Assembly: GCF_030363035.1 (NCBI RefSeq)
Contig: NZ_JAUCMN010000002.1
Span: 310,001-374,000 of the forward strand
From: Curtobacterium caseinilyticum
GTDB taxonomy: Bacteria; Actinomycetota; Actinomycetes; Actinomycetales; Microbacteriaceae
Length of the DNA: 64,000 nucleotides
Direction of reading: 5' to 3'
In this document: one piece after another, positions 27,751 through 35,390 of the stretch
Numbering within the stretch: position 1 is the stretch's first letter
Layout of the letters: each line of letters starts with the position of its first letter
Notes under the pieces: generated by a model
What the model was told of the DNA's origin: nothing
Seen by the model: the letters and a program-made list of their open reading frames with translations, nothing else
Database searches by the model: none
Program-made: the position numbers and the translations under genes

Positions 27751-28394
27751 CCGGACCCGACGACGTGCGGCTCGACGCGCTCGAGCCCGACGACCTCGAC
27801 GGTCACACGATCGACGAGCTCGCCGACTACCTGGACGCGGGCATGCTGCCGGCCGACCCGTCCATCGACGACTCGGCAGCCTGCCAGAACGCGCTCGCCG
27901 CGCTCGTGCGCCTGCGGCAGTCGTCGCTCGGTTCGCTCGATGCGGCGGCGGCGCAGGAGGAGCCTGCCGACGAGTCGTGGATCGGCGGTGTGCTGGCCAA
28001 CATCTCGCTCGAGGCGCGGGCCGGCCGGGACGTCCCGCTGCGCCCGGTCGCGCCGACCGAGCGTCCGGTGATGACCGAAGGTGCGATCCGCTCCCTCGTC
28101 CGCACCGCGGGCGACGTCGTGCCCGGGGTGGTGATCGCCCGGTGCTCGCTGGAGGGTGACGTCACGGAGCTCGACGCACCCGTCCGTGTCCTCGTGGAGC
28201 TGGCGGTGCGCTCCGGCGTGCCGATCCACGCGGTGGCCGAGCAGGTCCGGCAGACCGTGGTCGGGGTCCTCGCCGAGCAGACCGACCTGCACGTCGCCGC
28301 GGTGGACGTCCGCGTCCGCGACCTGCTGCCCGCCACCGCCGTGGACGCGGGCGTGTACGACGCACACGAGACCGCCGAGGAGGACCGCGCATGA
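27747..28394 (+). CDS. Asp23/Gls24-family envelope stress protein
   Basis: 215 residues. The N-terminal half has a short motif (HTIDELADYLDAGMLPADPSIDD) placed as in actinobacterial proteins encoded with ECF sigma factors; the C-terminal half (about residues 105-200) is an Asp23 domain (GAIRSLVRTAGDVVPGVVIARC, VPIHAVAEQVRQTVVGVLAEQ, in parts). The ATG at 27747 is seven bases from GGAGG; an ATG at 27741 is too close. Coupled to the sigma gene in front and the small gene behind. Asp23 proteins coat membranes or respond to envelope stress in Gram-positives; here it could sequester the sigma factor, which is inference. Confidence 0.82.
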   Translation: MTGPDDVRLDALEPDDLDGHTIDELADYLDAGMLPADPSIDDSAACQNALAALVRLRQSSLGSLDAAAAQEEPADESWIGGVLANISLEARAGRDVPLRPVAPTERPVMTEGAIRSLVRTAGDVVPGVVIARCSLEGDVTELDAPVRVLVELAVRSGVPIHAVAEQVRQTVVGVLAEQTDLHVAAVDVRVRDLLPATAVDAGVYDAHETAEEDRA

Positions 28395-28699
28395 GCCTGG
28401 ACGACACCACCGTCGCCGCGATCGAGGCTGCCGTCGCGGCGGTGCCCGGCGTCGCCGAGCTGTACCGGGCGAGGCCGACCCTCGGCAGCGCGCTCGAGTC
28501 CGCCAGGCGGATCGCCACGCGTGCTCCGCTCGCCCGCGTCGTGCTCGACGACGACGTCCTGCGGATCGTCATCGGCACCGACGGATCCGTGCCCGCCCCG
28601 GCGACGGCGCGAGCCGCACACGCTGCGGCGCTCGAGGCCGCGACGGCGCACGGCGTCGCGGTCAGCCGGGTCGACGTGCGCGTCGCGCGCGTCGGCTGA
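28391..28699 (+). CDS. Small Asp23-like protein
   Basis: 102 residues beginning MSLDDTTVAAIEAAVAAVPGVAELY and ending AHGVAVSRVDVRVARVG. The pattern is that of a short Asp23-related module (VPGVAxL... then strand-helix-strand), often the third gene in sigma-Asp23 operons of Microbacteriaceae. ATGA overlap with the previous gene shows co-translation. No membrane segment. The hairpin at 28732-28775 follows and closes the operon. Exact role unknown. Confidence 0.7.
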   Translation: MSLDDTTVAAIEAAVAAVPGVAELYRARPTLGSALESARRIATRAPLARVVLDDDVLRIVIGTDGSVPAPATARAAHAAALEAATAHGVAVSRVDVRVARVG

Positions 28700-28731
28700 C
28701 GGTGTCGACCGCGGTCCCGCGCACCACGTGA

Positions 28732-28775
28732 CGGACGGGAGGCGCGGTACCGTCCGGTCCCGCGCCTCCCGTCCG
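28732..28775. terminator. Stem-loop between convergent genes, GGGAGGC family
   Basis: Exact 15-bp arms (28732-28746 and 28761-28775, CGGACGGGAGGCGCG and its complement) with a 14-base loop, between the sigma-Asp23 operon and the convergent transglycosylase-like gene. Position fits a bidirectional terminator; no T-run is present. Confidence 0.68.
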
Positions 28776-28806
28776 GTGGGTGGTGACGACCGTCACCGTG
28801 GTCGGC

Positions 28807-29700
28807 TCAGTAGAAGTCGTTCGCCTGCGAGTGGGCCCATGCCGCGCACGGCGTGCCGTAGGCGGCGCTGATGTACTGCAGGCCCCAGGTGACCTGCGTG
28901 GTGGCGTTCGTCCGCCAGTCGGCGGCGACGGTCGCCATCTTCGAGCCCGGGAGCGCCTGCGGGATGCCCGTCGCGCCGCCGTTCGGGTTGACGGCCTGGT
29001 AGTTCCAGCCCGACTCCTTCGTCCACAGGTTGTCGAGGCACTGGAACTCGCCGGATCCCCAGCCGTACCGGGACGACGCCATCGAGGACGCGGTGGCCTT
29101 CGCCCCGGCGACCGTGTTGGCGGCTGCCTGTCGTTCGGCTGCGGCTGCTGCTTCGGCTGCGGCGGCGGCCTTCGCTGCGGCGGCGGCCTTCGCTGCCGCG
29201 GCAGCCTTCGCGTCAGCCGCTGCCTTCGCGGCGGCGTCCGCGTCCGCCTTGTCCTGGGACGCACTGGCCTCGGCGACCTCGGCGGTCGCGTCGACGGTCG
29301 AGGCGATGCGCGAGGTGATCGCGGCACCGGACAGCTGCCGGTAGTCGGACAGCGCGTCGACCCGGCGTTCGAGCGCCGTGGTGTCGGTCTTGTCGTTCGC
29401 GTCGGCGAGGACGGTGCGAGCGGTCGCGATCGTCGCCGCGGCCTGGGCGCGGTCGAGCGAGGCACCGTGCAGGGCGGGCACGCTCGACGCGCTGGCGGAG
29501 GGGATGCCGATGGCCTCGCCGATCGCCGGCTGCGTGCCGACGGTGGCGACGCCGCCGACGAGCGCCACGGCGGCGGCACCCCCGACGACGAGGGCGGAGC
29601 GTCCGCGGAGTGCACGGCGGAAGCGGCGGCCGGGGGTGTCGAGCGCCTGGCGTCGGGTGGTCGCAGTGGTGGTGTGGGGTTCGGGGGTGGTGCGCGTCAT
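28807..29700 (-). CDS. Membrane-anchored lytic-transglycosylase-like protein with Ala-rich coiled coil
   Basis: 297 residues. A basic, Thr-rich N-terminus is followed by one hydrophobic segment (about residues 36-55) acting as signal or anchor. A helical region with an Ala/Lys/Glu-rich repeat (about 150-205; motif AAxAKAAA) is a predicted coiled coil. The C-terminal 85 residues form a compact SLT-like domain: CLDNLWTKESGWNYQAVNPNG with the probable catalytic glutamate of TKESGW, GIPQALPGSKMA and TQVTWGLQYISAAYGTPCAAWAH. Such proteins cut peptidoglycan or support growth and resuscitation. The ATG at 29700 is divergent from no gene; 274 bases upstream are non-coding with a direct repeat at 29951-29972. 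Confidence 0.85.
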   Translation of the reverse strand: MTRTTPEPHTTTATTRRQALDTPGRRFRRALRGRSALVVGGAAAVALVGGVATVGTQPAIGEAIGIPSASASSVPALHGASLDRAQAAATIATARTVLADANDKTDTTALERRVDALSDYRQLSGAAITSRIASTVDATAEVAEASASQDKADADAAAKAAADAKAAAAAKAAAAAKAAAAAEAAAAAERQAAANTVAGAKATASSMASSRYGWGSGEFQCLDNLWTKESGWNYQAVNPNGGATGIPQALPGSKMATVAADWRTNATTQVTWGLQYISAAYGTPCAAWAHSQANDFY

Positions 29701-29950
29701 CGGTTCCGGTGGTCGGCCGGCTGCTGCTGCGGTCCCGGGGCACGGCGCACCTGCGGGCACGCGGGTGGGGGAGCGTGCACGGGTCGTCGTGGGGGAGCGC
29801 GAGCCGGGGGAGGACCGGACGGTGGTGTGGGGCCCGTCCGTCCGCCACTGGGCGACCGGTCGGCCGCCTGCTCGGGCGAAGCCGACACGATGACGCGTCA
29901 GCCTGGACGACCTGTCCAGGACCGCTGGCAGAACCGTCCGTCCACCCCCT

Positions 29951-29972
29951 GGTAACGGTTCGGTAACGGTCC
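29951..29972. repeat. Two tandem copies of GGTAACGGTYC
   Basis: GGTAACGGTTC and GGTAACGGTCC are adjacent in the 274-base gap between the transglycosylase-like gene and the MarR gene, directly after the MarR stop. Such a paired half-site could bind a regulator, but it is about 250 bases from the transglycosylase start. Nothing else is visible in this gap. Confidence 0.35.
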
Positions 29973-29974
29973 GT

Positions 29975-30436
29975 TCAGCGGTCGCCGGTGGGAACTTCCT
30001 GGGTGCGATCGCCCTGCCCGATCCGCTCCAGGGCGCCGAGGGCCGCGGCGATCGCGGCGACGTCCTCCGCAGGCAGGTCGGCGATGAGCCCGGCGACGAT
30101 GCCGGTGCGGTCCGAGCGCGCGCGTTCGACCGCGGCGATGCCCTCCGGCGTGGCCGAGACCATGAAGGCCCGGCCGTCGCGGGGGTCGGCCTCGCGTTCG
30201 ATGAACCCGCGCTGCTCGAGCTCGGTGAGGATGCGGGTCATGGTCGGCTTCGTGACCACCTCGATCCGCGACAGGTCGCCGGGGCGCAGGGGTCCGTCGG
30301 TCTGGATCGTCGCGAGTGCGGAGACGAGTCCGTAGCCCAGTGCGGCCGAGTCGGTGCGGGCCCGGCGGTTGATCCGGCCGACCGCTGCGGCGAGGCGTGC
30401 TGCGATCTCGGTGCGGTCCGGCTGACGGTGGCTCAT
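29975..30436 (-). CDS. MarR-family transcriptional regulator
   Basis: 153-residue winged-helix regulator. The DNA-binding part is DGPLRPGDLSRIEVVTKPTMTRILTELEQRGFIER (quoted: VTKPTMTRILTELEQRGF), with the wing EADPRDGRAFMVSATPEG, flanked by dimerising helices. MarR proteins usually sense small aromatic or oxidising compounds and repress nearby exporters. No obvious target lies beside it; the next gene in the same direction is a GntR regulator 154 bases upstream. Confidence 0.9.
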   Translation of the reverse strand: MSHRQPDRTEIAARLAAAVGRINRRARTDSAALGYGLVSALATIQTDGPLRPGDLSRIEVVTKPTMTRILTELEQRGFIEREADPRDGRAFMVSATPEGIAAVERARSDRTGIVAGLIADLPAEDVAAIAAALGALERIGQGDRTQEVPTGDR

Positions 30437-30590
30437 GCGGTGCTCCCGGGCGTCGGGTCGAGGCGGGTCGGAGCGATGCTACCGGTCATCAGAGCCCTGT
30501 GACGGCGAGCCGCGCGTGGCCCGTGGTGCGACGACGGACGCCCGCCCCGAGCGGCGGGACGGGCGTTCCTGTGCGTCAGTACAGGGCGGC

Positions 30591-31253
30591 TCAGCTCCGG
30601 ACGTGCTGCTTCTCGCCGGGGAGCAGGTGGATGGCCTCGGTCGCGAGCTCGGCCGCGACGTTGTCGCCCGACTCGGTCGCCTGACGCAGACGCCGGAAGT
30701 CGGCGGTGAGCTGGTCCCAGTCGATGAGCTCGTCGAGGTTCGGCAGGCGCAGGCGGAACGCGAGTCCGTCCATCGTGTCGCGGCAGACGCGCTGCAGGTT
30801 CTCGTTGCCGCACGCGTCGACGTAGCGACCGAACACGTCGAGTGCGTCGTGGTTCACCGCGGAGACGTCGTGCGCCTCGAGCTCGCCGATGGTCCGGTCG
30901 AGCTGCGCGAGGATCTTCTTCCTGCTCGACGCGGTCAGCCGGGGGACCGCCAGGCGGACGACTCCGCCGAACAGGACGCCGAGGGTCTGCATCGCCTCGA
31001 CCACCTCCTCGGGCTTCGGCGTGGTCACCCGCGTGTACCGGTTCGGTGCCATCTCGATCAGTCCGGCGCGCGCGAGCTGGCTCAGGGCCTCGCGGATCGG
31101 CGTGCGGGAGACACCGAGCCACGCGATGAGCTCGTCGTCGTTGAGGCGCTCGCCGGGCTCGAGGGTGCCGTCCATGATGGCGGCGTGGATCTTGTGGCGG
31201 ACGGTGTCGCGGAGCAGCTGGTGCTCGGTGGGGGCGCTGCTGGGGACCGGCAT
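30591..31253 (-). CDS. GntR-family regulator with FCD domain
   Basis: 220 residues. The N-terminal winged helix (LLRDTVRHKIHAAIMDGTLEPGERL, LIAWLGVSRTPIREALSQLARAGLIE, in parts) is followed by an all-helical FCD ligand domain (about 85-210) with the metal/acid-binding pattern DALDVFGRYVDACGNENLQRV. FCD members answer to organic acids or sugars acids. The ATG at 31253. A site ATGTGAGCGGTC about 80 bases upstream resembles sites before the sodium symporter (59332) and a mannosyltransferase (23104), suggesting autoregulation and a small regulon. Confidence 0.9.
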   Translation of the reverse strand: MPVPSSAPTEHQLLRDTVRHKIHAAIMDGTLEPGERLNDDELIAWLGVSRTPIREALSQLARAGLIEMAPNRYTRVTTPKPEEVVEAMQTLGVLFGGVVRLAVPRLTASSRKKILAQLDRTIGELEAHDVSAVNHDALDVFGRYVDACGNENLQRVCRDTMDGLAFRLRLPNLDELIDWDQLTADFRRLRQATESGDNVAAELATEAIHLLPGEKQHVRS

Positions 31254-31324
31254 GCGGGTGTCCTCGTGGTCGGTGGACGATCGTGACTGCGCCGGACCGC
31301 TCGGTGCGGACGCGTCACAACCGT

Positions 31325-31343
31325 ACCTGATATGTGAGCGGTC
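31325..31343. promoter_or_regulatory. Candidate GntR autoregulatory site
   Basis: ACCTGATATGTGAGCGGTC, about 75-90 bases upstream of the GntR start. Its first 13 bases equal 23097-23109, and ATGTGAGCGGTC differs by one base from ATGTGAACGGTC at 59332-59343. Only the left half-site is complete here. Confidence 0.4.
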
Positions 31344-31364
31344 GTCCGCCGGTGTGGCCGGCGG

Positions 31365-31793
31365 TCAGTCGTCGTGCTCGAGCAGGCGGACCGTGAGCGG
31401 GTCCTCGGTGCCGTGGAACCAGCGGTCGAGCACCGCGTGGAACGGGGCCGGGTCCTCGGCGGCGCGCGCGAAGAGCGTCATCGACGACCGGGCCTTCATC
31501 GCGTCGATGCCCCCGAACAGGTCGTCGGCGCTCCGTGCCGGTGCGGTTGCCGCCACCCGTGCGGCCTCGAGCAGGCGGGGGCCGAGCACCGGGTGTGCCA
31601 GGTACGCACGGGCCTCGTCGAGTCCGTCGATGGCGTAGCGCTGTGCGGTGGTGCTCCGACCGAGCCCGGCGACCTGCGGGAAGACGAACCACATCCAGTG
31701 CGACCGCTTCCGCCCGTCGCGGAGTTCGGCGAGCGCCTGCTCGTGCACGCCGTCCTGCGCGCGGACGAACCGGTCGAGGTCGTCGCCGCTCAC
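31365..31793 (-). CDS. DUF1810-family protein
   Basis: 142 residues matching DUF1810: DDLDRFVRAQDGVHEQALAELRDGRKRSHWMWFVFPQVAGLG (quoted: KRSHWMWFVFPQVAGLG) and DDLFGGIDAMKARSSMTLF. The family is often called calpastatin-like in databases, without a proven function. It is the last gene of a three-gene operon (DoxX-like, DUF2071, DUF1810) joined by GTGA overlaps; the GTG at 31793 is the coupled start. Confidence 0.85.
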   Translation of the reverse strand: MSGDDLDRFVRAQDGVHEQALAELRDGRKRSHWMWFVFPQVAGLGRSTTAQRYAIDGLDEARAYLAHPVLGPRLLEAARVAATAPARSADDLFGGIDAMKARSSMTLFARAAEDPAPFHAVLDRWFHGTEDPLTVRLLEHDD

Positions 31794-32581
31794 CGGACCA
31801 CGTCTCCCCACGCGTACCGCACGGTGGTGCCGTCGACGACGAGCACCGAGTCGGGGTCGTGGTCGAACAGCCCGGGCAGGCCCACGGCGTCGGGCAGGTC
31901 GCCCTCGAGCCGCTCCAGCGTCGCCGAGCGGATCGTGAGCGGCGGGTGCTGGCGCTGCCAGAACAGCGTCTGCGCGAGGTGTCGCGCGTGGATGCCGGCG
32001 CGCGTCGTGAGGTCGACGGCGAGCGGGGAGTCGACCACGTCACCCGCGGTGACGCGGACCACGGTGTCGTGTCGCGGCCGCGCGGTCCTCGGTCGTCGGG
32101 AGCGCACCAGGTCCCGCACCCACCGCACCGGGTGCGCCGCACGGGCCGGGTGGCGCACCGACCGGTGGTCGAGCGTGTCCCCGCGGCGGGTCGCCCGGAC
32201 GTGCGCGAACGTGTACGGCACGCCGAGGAGCGTGTTCGCGGCGACGATGGCGGGCACGTGGCCGGTGTCGACCGTGCGGTACACGATGCCCCGCCGGCCC
32301 CGGGTGTCCACGGTCGGGATCTCGATGGTCACCTCGGTCATCGAACCGAGTCGTCGTGACGGCGGGAACGGCGGGAGCGCCGTCTCACGGAAGACGTACG
32401 CGGTCAGTCCGACCCAGGCGCTCCCGTCGACGACGTCCGGACGGGTCCCGCGTGGGACGAGTCGCGCGAGGGCGCCGGGCTCGCGCCGCCAGTGCGCGAA
32501 GACGATGTCCTCCCATGCGTGCACCGCCACCGGTCGGTGCACCAGGGGGACCGCGGCGCGCTCCCGTGCCACCTCGGTCAC
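31790..32581 (-). CDS. DUF2071/YqjF-like protein
   Basis: 263 residues. HAWEDIVFAHWRREPGALARLVPRG and DGSAWVGLTAYVF are hallmark parts of the DUF2071 (YqjF) family of acetoacetate-decarboxylase-like beta barrels; TVDTRGRRGIVYRTVDTG and VPYTFAHVRATRRGD follow. No membrane segment. Enzymatic activity is unproven. Coupled by GTGA overlaps to the DoxX-like gene in front and the DUF1810 gene behind, so the three products probably act together. Confidence 0.82.
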   Translation of the reverse strand: MTEVARERAAVPLVHRPVAVHAWEDIVFAHWRREPGALARLVPRGTRPDVVDGSAWVGLTAYVFRETALPPFPPSRRLGSMTEVTIEIPTVDTRGRRGIVYRTVDTGHVPAIVAANTLLGVPYTFAHVRATRRGDTLDHRSVRHPARAAHPVRWVRDLVRSRRPRTARPRHDTVVRVTAGDVVDSPLAVDLTTRAGIHARHLAQTLFWQRQHPPLTIRSATLERLEGDLPDAVGLPGLFDHDPDSVLVVDGTTVRYAWGDVVR

Positions 32582-32976
32582 CGCTTCGGCGCGTGTCGGC
32601 CGACGCGCACGGCCCAGGCCACGAGCGGTGCCTGCAGGGGCAGTCGCAGCACCGAGACGAGCCGTGCCGTCCGGGTCGAGCGCGGGCTGTCGAGCAGGTC
32701 GCCGGCCATCTTCACGTTCGCGGGGAAGACCGCCGTGAACAGCGTGGCCGCGGCCCACCCGGACGCGCGGCGGGTCGCCGGGACGAGCAGCCCCGTGGCG
32801 ACGACGAGCTCGGCGATGCCGGACGCGACGGTCGTGAGACGGGGCGGCAGGCCCTCCGGCACGATCCGGTCGTAGCCGCGGGGGCGGAGGAAGTGGGTGA
32901 CGCCGGCTCCGGCCAGGAGCACGGCGAGCATCGTGGCCGTCCGGGTGGCGCGCCGGGCACGCTCGCGTCGTCGCAT
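32578..32976 (-). CDS. DoxX-like small membrane protein
   Basis: 132 residues with four hydrophobic segments (MLAVLLAGAGVTHFL, ASGIAELVVATGLLV, ASGWAAATLFTAVFPANV and LPLQAPLVAWAVRV). The pattern ARPxGYDRIVPEGLP plus GIAELVVATGL is that of DoxX-like proteins, some of which support redox homeostasis at the membrane. First gene of the operon with DUF2071 and DUF1810. Convergent neighbours are none upstream: the coaBC gene on the same strand ends 55 bases before its start, so coaBC could be co-transcribed. Confidence 0.75.
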   Translation of the reverse strand: MRRRERARRATRTATMLAVLLAGAGVTHFLRPRGYDRIVPEGLPPRLTTVASGIAELVVATGLLVPATRRASGWAAATLFTAVFPANVKMAGDLLDSPRSTRTARLVSVLRLPLQAPLVAWAVRVGRHAPKR

Positions 32977-33031
32977 GCCCCCATCGTGCCCGCCGCAGCC
33001 CGAGCGGGCACCGAGGACCGCCCCGGTGTGC

Positions 33032-34357
33032 TCAGGTGAGCGCGGTCGCGACGAGGTCGAGCACCGCGGTCGCGACGTCCGCCTTGCTGCCCGACGTCTC
33101 GCGCACCACCTCCCCGCCGGGCACCAGCACCTCGATCGCGTTCTCCTCGCGCTCGAAGCCCGCGTCCCACCCGACGTGGTTCACGACGAGCAGGTCGGCC
33201 GGCTTGCGGGCGATCTTGGCCCGGCCGAGGGCGATGCGCGCCTCGCGGTCGGGCTCGGTCTCCGCCGCGAACCCCACGACGATCTGCCCGGTGCGGCGCG
33301 CGGCGACCAGTTCGGCGAGCACGTCGGGGTTGCGGACGAGCTCGAGCGTCATGGTGTCGCCCTGCTCGTCCTTCTTGAGCTTGTCGGGCCGGACCTCCGC
33401 CGGTCGGTAGTCCGCCACGGCAGCGGTCATCACGACGACGTCGGCGTCGGCCGCGGCCGCGTGCACGGCCTCGGCGAGCTCCTGGGTCGAGCCGACGGGC
33501 ACGACCGTGGCACCGAGGCCGTCGGTCAGCCCGGCGTCGACGTTCGCGGCCACCAGCGTGACGGTGGCACCGCGACGGACGGCGTCCGCCGCGATCGCGA
33601 CGCCCTGACGACCACTCGAGCGGTTGCCGACGAAGCGCACCGGGTCGAACGGTTCGCGTGTGCCGCCGGCGCTCACGACCACCCGTACCCCGGCCAGGTC
33701 ACCCTGGTCGCCGCGTGCGCCGGTCGCAGCGGACCCGGTCGCGGTCGTGCCGGCCGGGAGGCGCGGCTCGCTCCGGTCGTGCCGCCCTGCCTCCGCCGTC
33801 GGCTCGAGCACCGCCAGCGCGGCGGTCACGATGTCCTCGGGCTCCGCCATCCGGCCGATGCCGGCGTCGTCCCCGGTCAGCGCACCGACCACGGGCCCCA
33901 CGAAGCGGACGCCGCGGCCCTGCAGGGTCCGGACGTTGGCGCGGGTGGCGGGGTGCTCCCACATCTGCGGGTGCATCGCGGGGGCGACCACCACTGGGGC
34001 CTCGGTCGCGAGCAGGGTGGTGCCGAGCAGGTCTCCGGCCAGTCCGCCGGCCATCCGGGCGAGCGAGTCGGCGGTCGCGGGGGCGACGACGACCAGGTCC
34101 GCTCGGCGACCGAGGGCGACGTGACGCACCTCGGCGACGTCGTCCCAGACGCTCGTCGTCACCGGGTTCCGGCTGAGGGCCTCGAGGGTGGGCAGCCCGA
34201 CGAAGCGGAGCGCGCCCTCCGTCGGCACGACGTGGACGTCGTGGCCGCGCTTGACCAGGTCGCGGACGACCCCGACGGCCTTGTAGGCGGCGATGCCCCC
34301 GGTGATCCCGACGACGACGGACAGACGGCGACCTGCTGCAGCATCCACGTCGGTCAC
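33032..34357 (-). CDS. coaBC: Bifunctional phosphopantothenoylcysteine decarboxylase / phosphopantothenate-cysteine ligase
   Basis: Makes 4'-phosphopantetheine for coenzyme A. 441 residues. The flavin-dependent CoaC half is residues 1-190 (VVVGITGGIAAYKA; catalytic His in PAMHPQMWEHPA; substrate clamp cysteine region absent as in actinobacteria). The CoaB half is about 225-441 (VVVSAGGTREPFDPVRFVGNRSSG, AAVADYRPAEVRPDKLKK, PDVLAELVAARR, in parts). Between them is an unusual Gly/Ala/Thr-rich linker of about 35 residues; it contains the 15-base dispersed repeat at 33751-33765. The GTG at 34357 is the likely start, GTG 34348 possible. Divergent from the NRDE gene with 33 bases between. Confidence 0.93.
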   Translation of the reverse strand: MTDVDAAAGRRLSVVVGITGGIAAYKAVGVVRDLVKRGHDVHVVPTEGALRFVGLPTLEALSRNPVTTSVWDDVAEVRHVALGRRADLVVVAPATADSLARMAGGLAGDLLGTTLLATEAPVVVAPAMHPQMWEHPATRANVRTLQGRGVRFVGPVVGALTGDDAGIGRMAEPEDIVTAALAVLEPTAEAGRHDRSEPRLPAGTTATGSAATGARGDQGDLAGVRVVVSAGGTREPFDPVRFVGNRSSGRQGVAIAADAVRRGATVTLVAANVDAGLTDGLGATVVPVGSTQELAEAVHAAAADADVVVMTAAVADYRPAEVRPDKLKKDEQGDTMTLELVRNPDVLAELVAARRTGQIVVGFAAETEPDREARIALGRAKIARKPADLLVVNHVGWDAGFEREENAIEVLVPGGEVVRETSGSKADVATAVLDLVATALT

Positions 34358-34390
34358 GCTACCCGGACGCCGCGTGCGAGGATCGAGCCC

Positions 34391-35179
34391 ATGTGCACCG
34401 TCGTCGTCCGCGTCGACCCCAGCGGCGCGTGGCCGGTCACCGTGCTCGCGCTCCGCGACGAGTCCCCCGAGCGTCCGTGGGACCCGCCGGCCGCGTGGTG
34501 GCCGGACCTCGACCCGACCGTCCGGGGTGTCCGCGACCGCTCGGCCGGGGGCGCGTGGCTCGCCGTGTCCGACCGCGCCGGGCTCGCCGTGGTGCTCAAC
34601 CGTGCCGAACCCGTGCCGAGCGAGGACGGCACGTGGACGACCCGCGGGGTGCTGCCGCTCGACGCCGTGACCGGGACCGTGCCGGGCGCGGGCGGAGCGC
34701 TGCCGACGACGCGGGCGTTCAACCTCGTCCGGGCCAGTGCACAGGGCGTCACGGTCGACACGTGGGACGGTGCGACGGTGCACAGCGAGACCCTCGGTCC
34801 CGGCGTGCACATGATCACGCACGGTGCCCCGGACGACCCCTCGGCGCCCCGCATCGGCCGGTGGCTGGACGCCTTCCGCGACGCCCCCGCCCCGACCGGC
34901 CCGCCCGCGCTCGGACCGTTCGACGAGCTCCGCGCCGCCGGTGCGGGTGCCGACCCCGGCGACGGCTGGGCCGGCTGGTTCGGCGTCCTCGCCGCGTCCT
35001 CCTCGCTGCCCGCGGACGACCCCGACGCGATCCTGCGGGACGCCGTCGAGCCGGACGGACACGTCGCCACGCTCTCGGTCGTCGCCGCGGCCGTCGGGCA
35101 CGACCGGACCGTGCTGCAGCACGCACGGCTCGCGCACCCCGGACGGCTCGACGGCTCCGTGGAGCTGCACCGCGCCTGA
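34391..35179 (+). CDS. NRDE-family (TANGO2-like) protein
   Basis: 262 residues beginning MCTVVVRVDPSG: the cysteine at position 2 is the nucleophile position of Ntn-hydrolase-like NRDE proteins. The NRDE motif itself is changed to LRDESPERPWDPP, and FNLVRAS, GPGVHMITHGAPDDP and the C-terminal LQHARLAHPG follow the family pattern. TANGO2 in eukaryotes is linked to Golgi organisation and heme handling; the bacterial role is not known. The ATG at 34391 is fixed by the N-terminal Cys. Followed by a tandem-repeat gap. Confidence 0.8.
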   Translation: MCTVVVRVDPSGAWPVTVLALRDESPERPWDPPAAWWPDLDPTVRGVRDRSAGGAWLAVSDRAGLAVVLNRAEPVPSEDGTWTTRGVLPLDAVTGTVPGAGGALPTTRAFNLVRASAQGVTVDTWDGATVHSETLGPGVHMITHGAPDDPSAPRIGRWLDAFRDAPAPTGPPALGPFDELRAAGAGADPGDGWAGWFGVLAASSSLPADDPDAILRDAVEPDGHVATLSVVAAAVGHDRTVLQHARLAHPGRLDGSVELHRA

Positions 35180-35190
35180 CCGCCCGGCCG

Positions 35191-35290
35191 GGCCGCGCCG
35201 GGTGACCAGCCGCACCGAGCGGCCGGCCGTGCCGAGCGACCGGCCGCGCCGAGCGACAGGCCGCGCCGGGCGACCGGCCGCGCCGGGCCG
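35191..35290. repeat. Six imperfect tandem copies of a 17-bp repeat
   Basis: Units begin at 35191, 35208, 35225, 35242, 35259 and 35276; consensus GGCCGCGCCGRGCGACC, with the second unit least regular and the last cut short. They fill much of the 211-base gap between the NRDE gene and the lipoprotein gene. The units contain no stop-rich or promoter-like features that I can recognise. Confidence 0.85.
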
Positions 35291-35390
35291 CACCCGCTCC
35301 GGGTGAGGTTCCTGACGCGTCCTCGATGCTGTGAGGAGCAGCAGCGCCAGGGGCGGTCCGGACGTGGTCGAGCGGCGTACGGTCCCGGTC

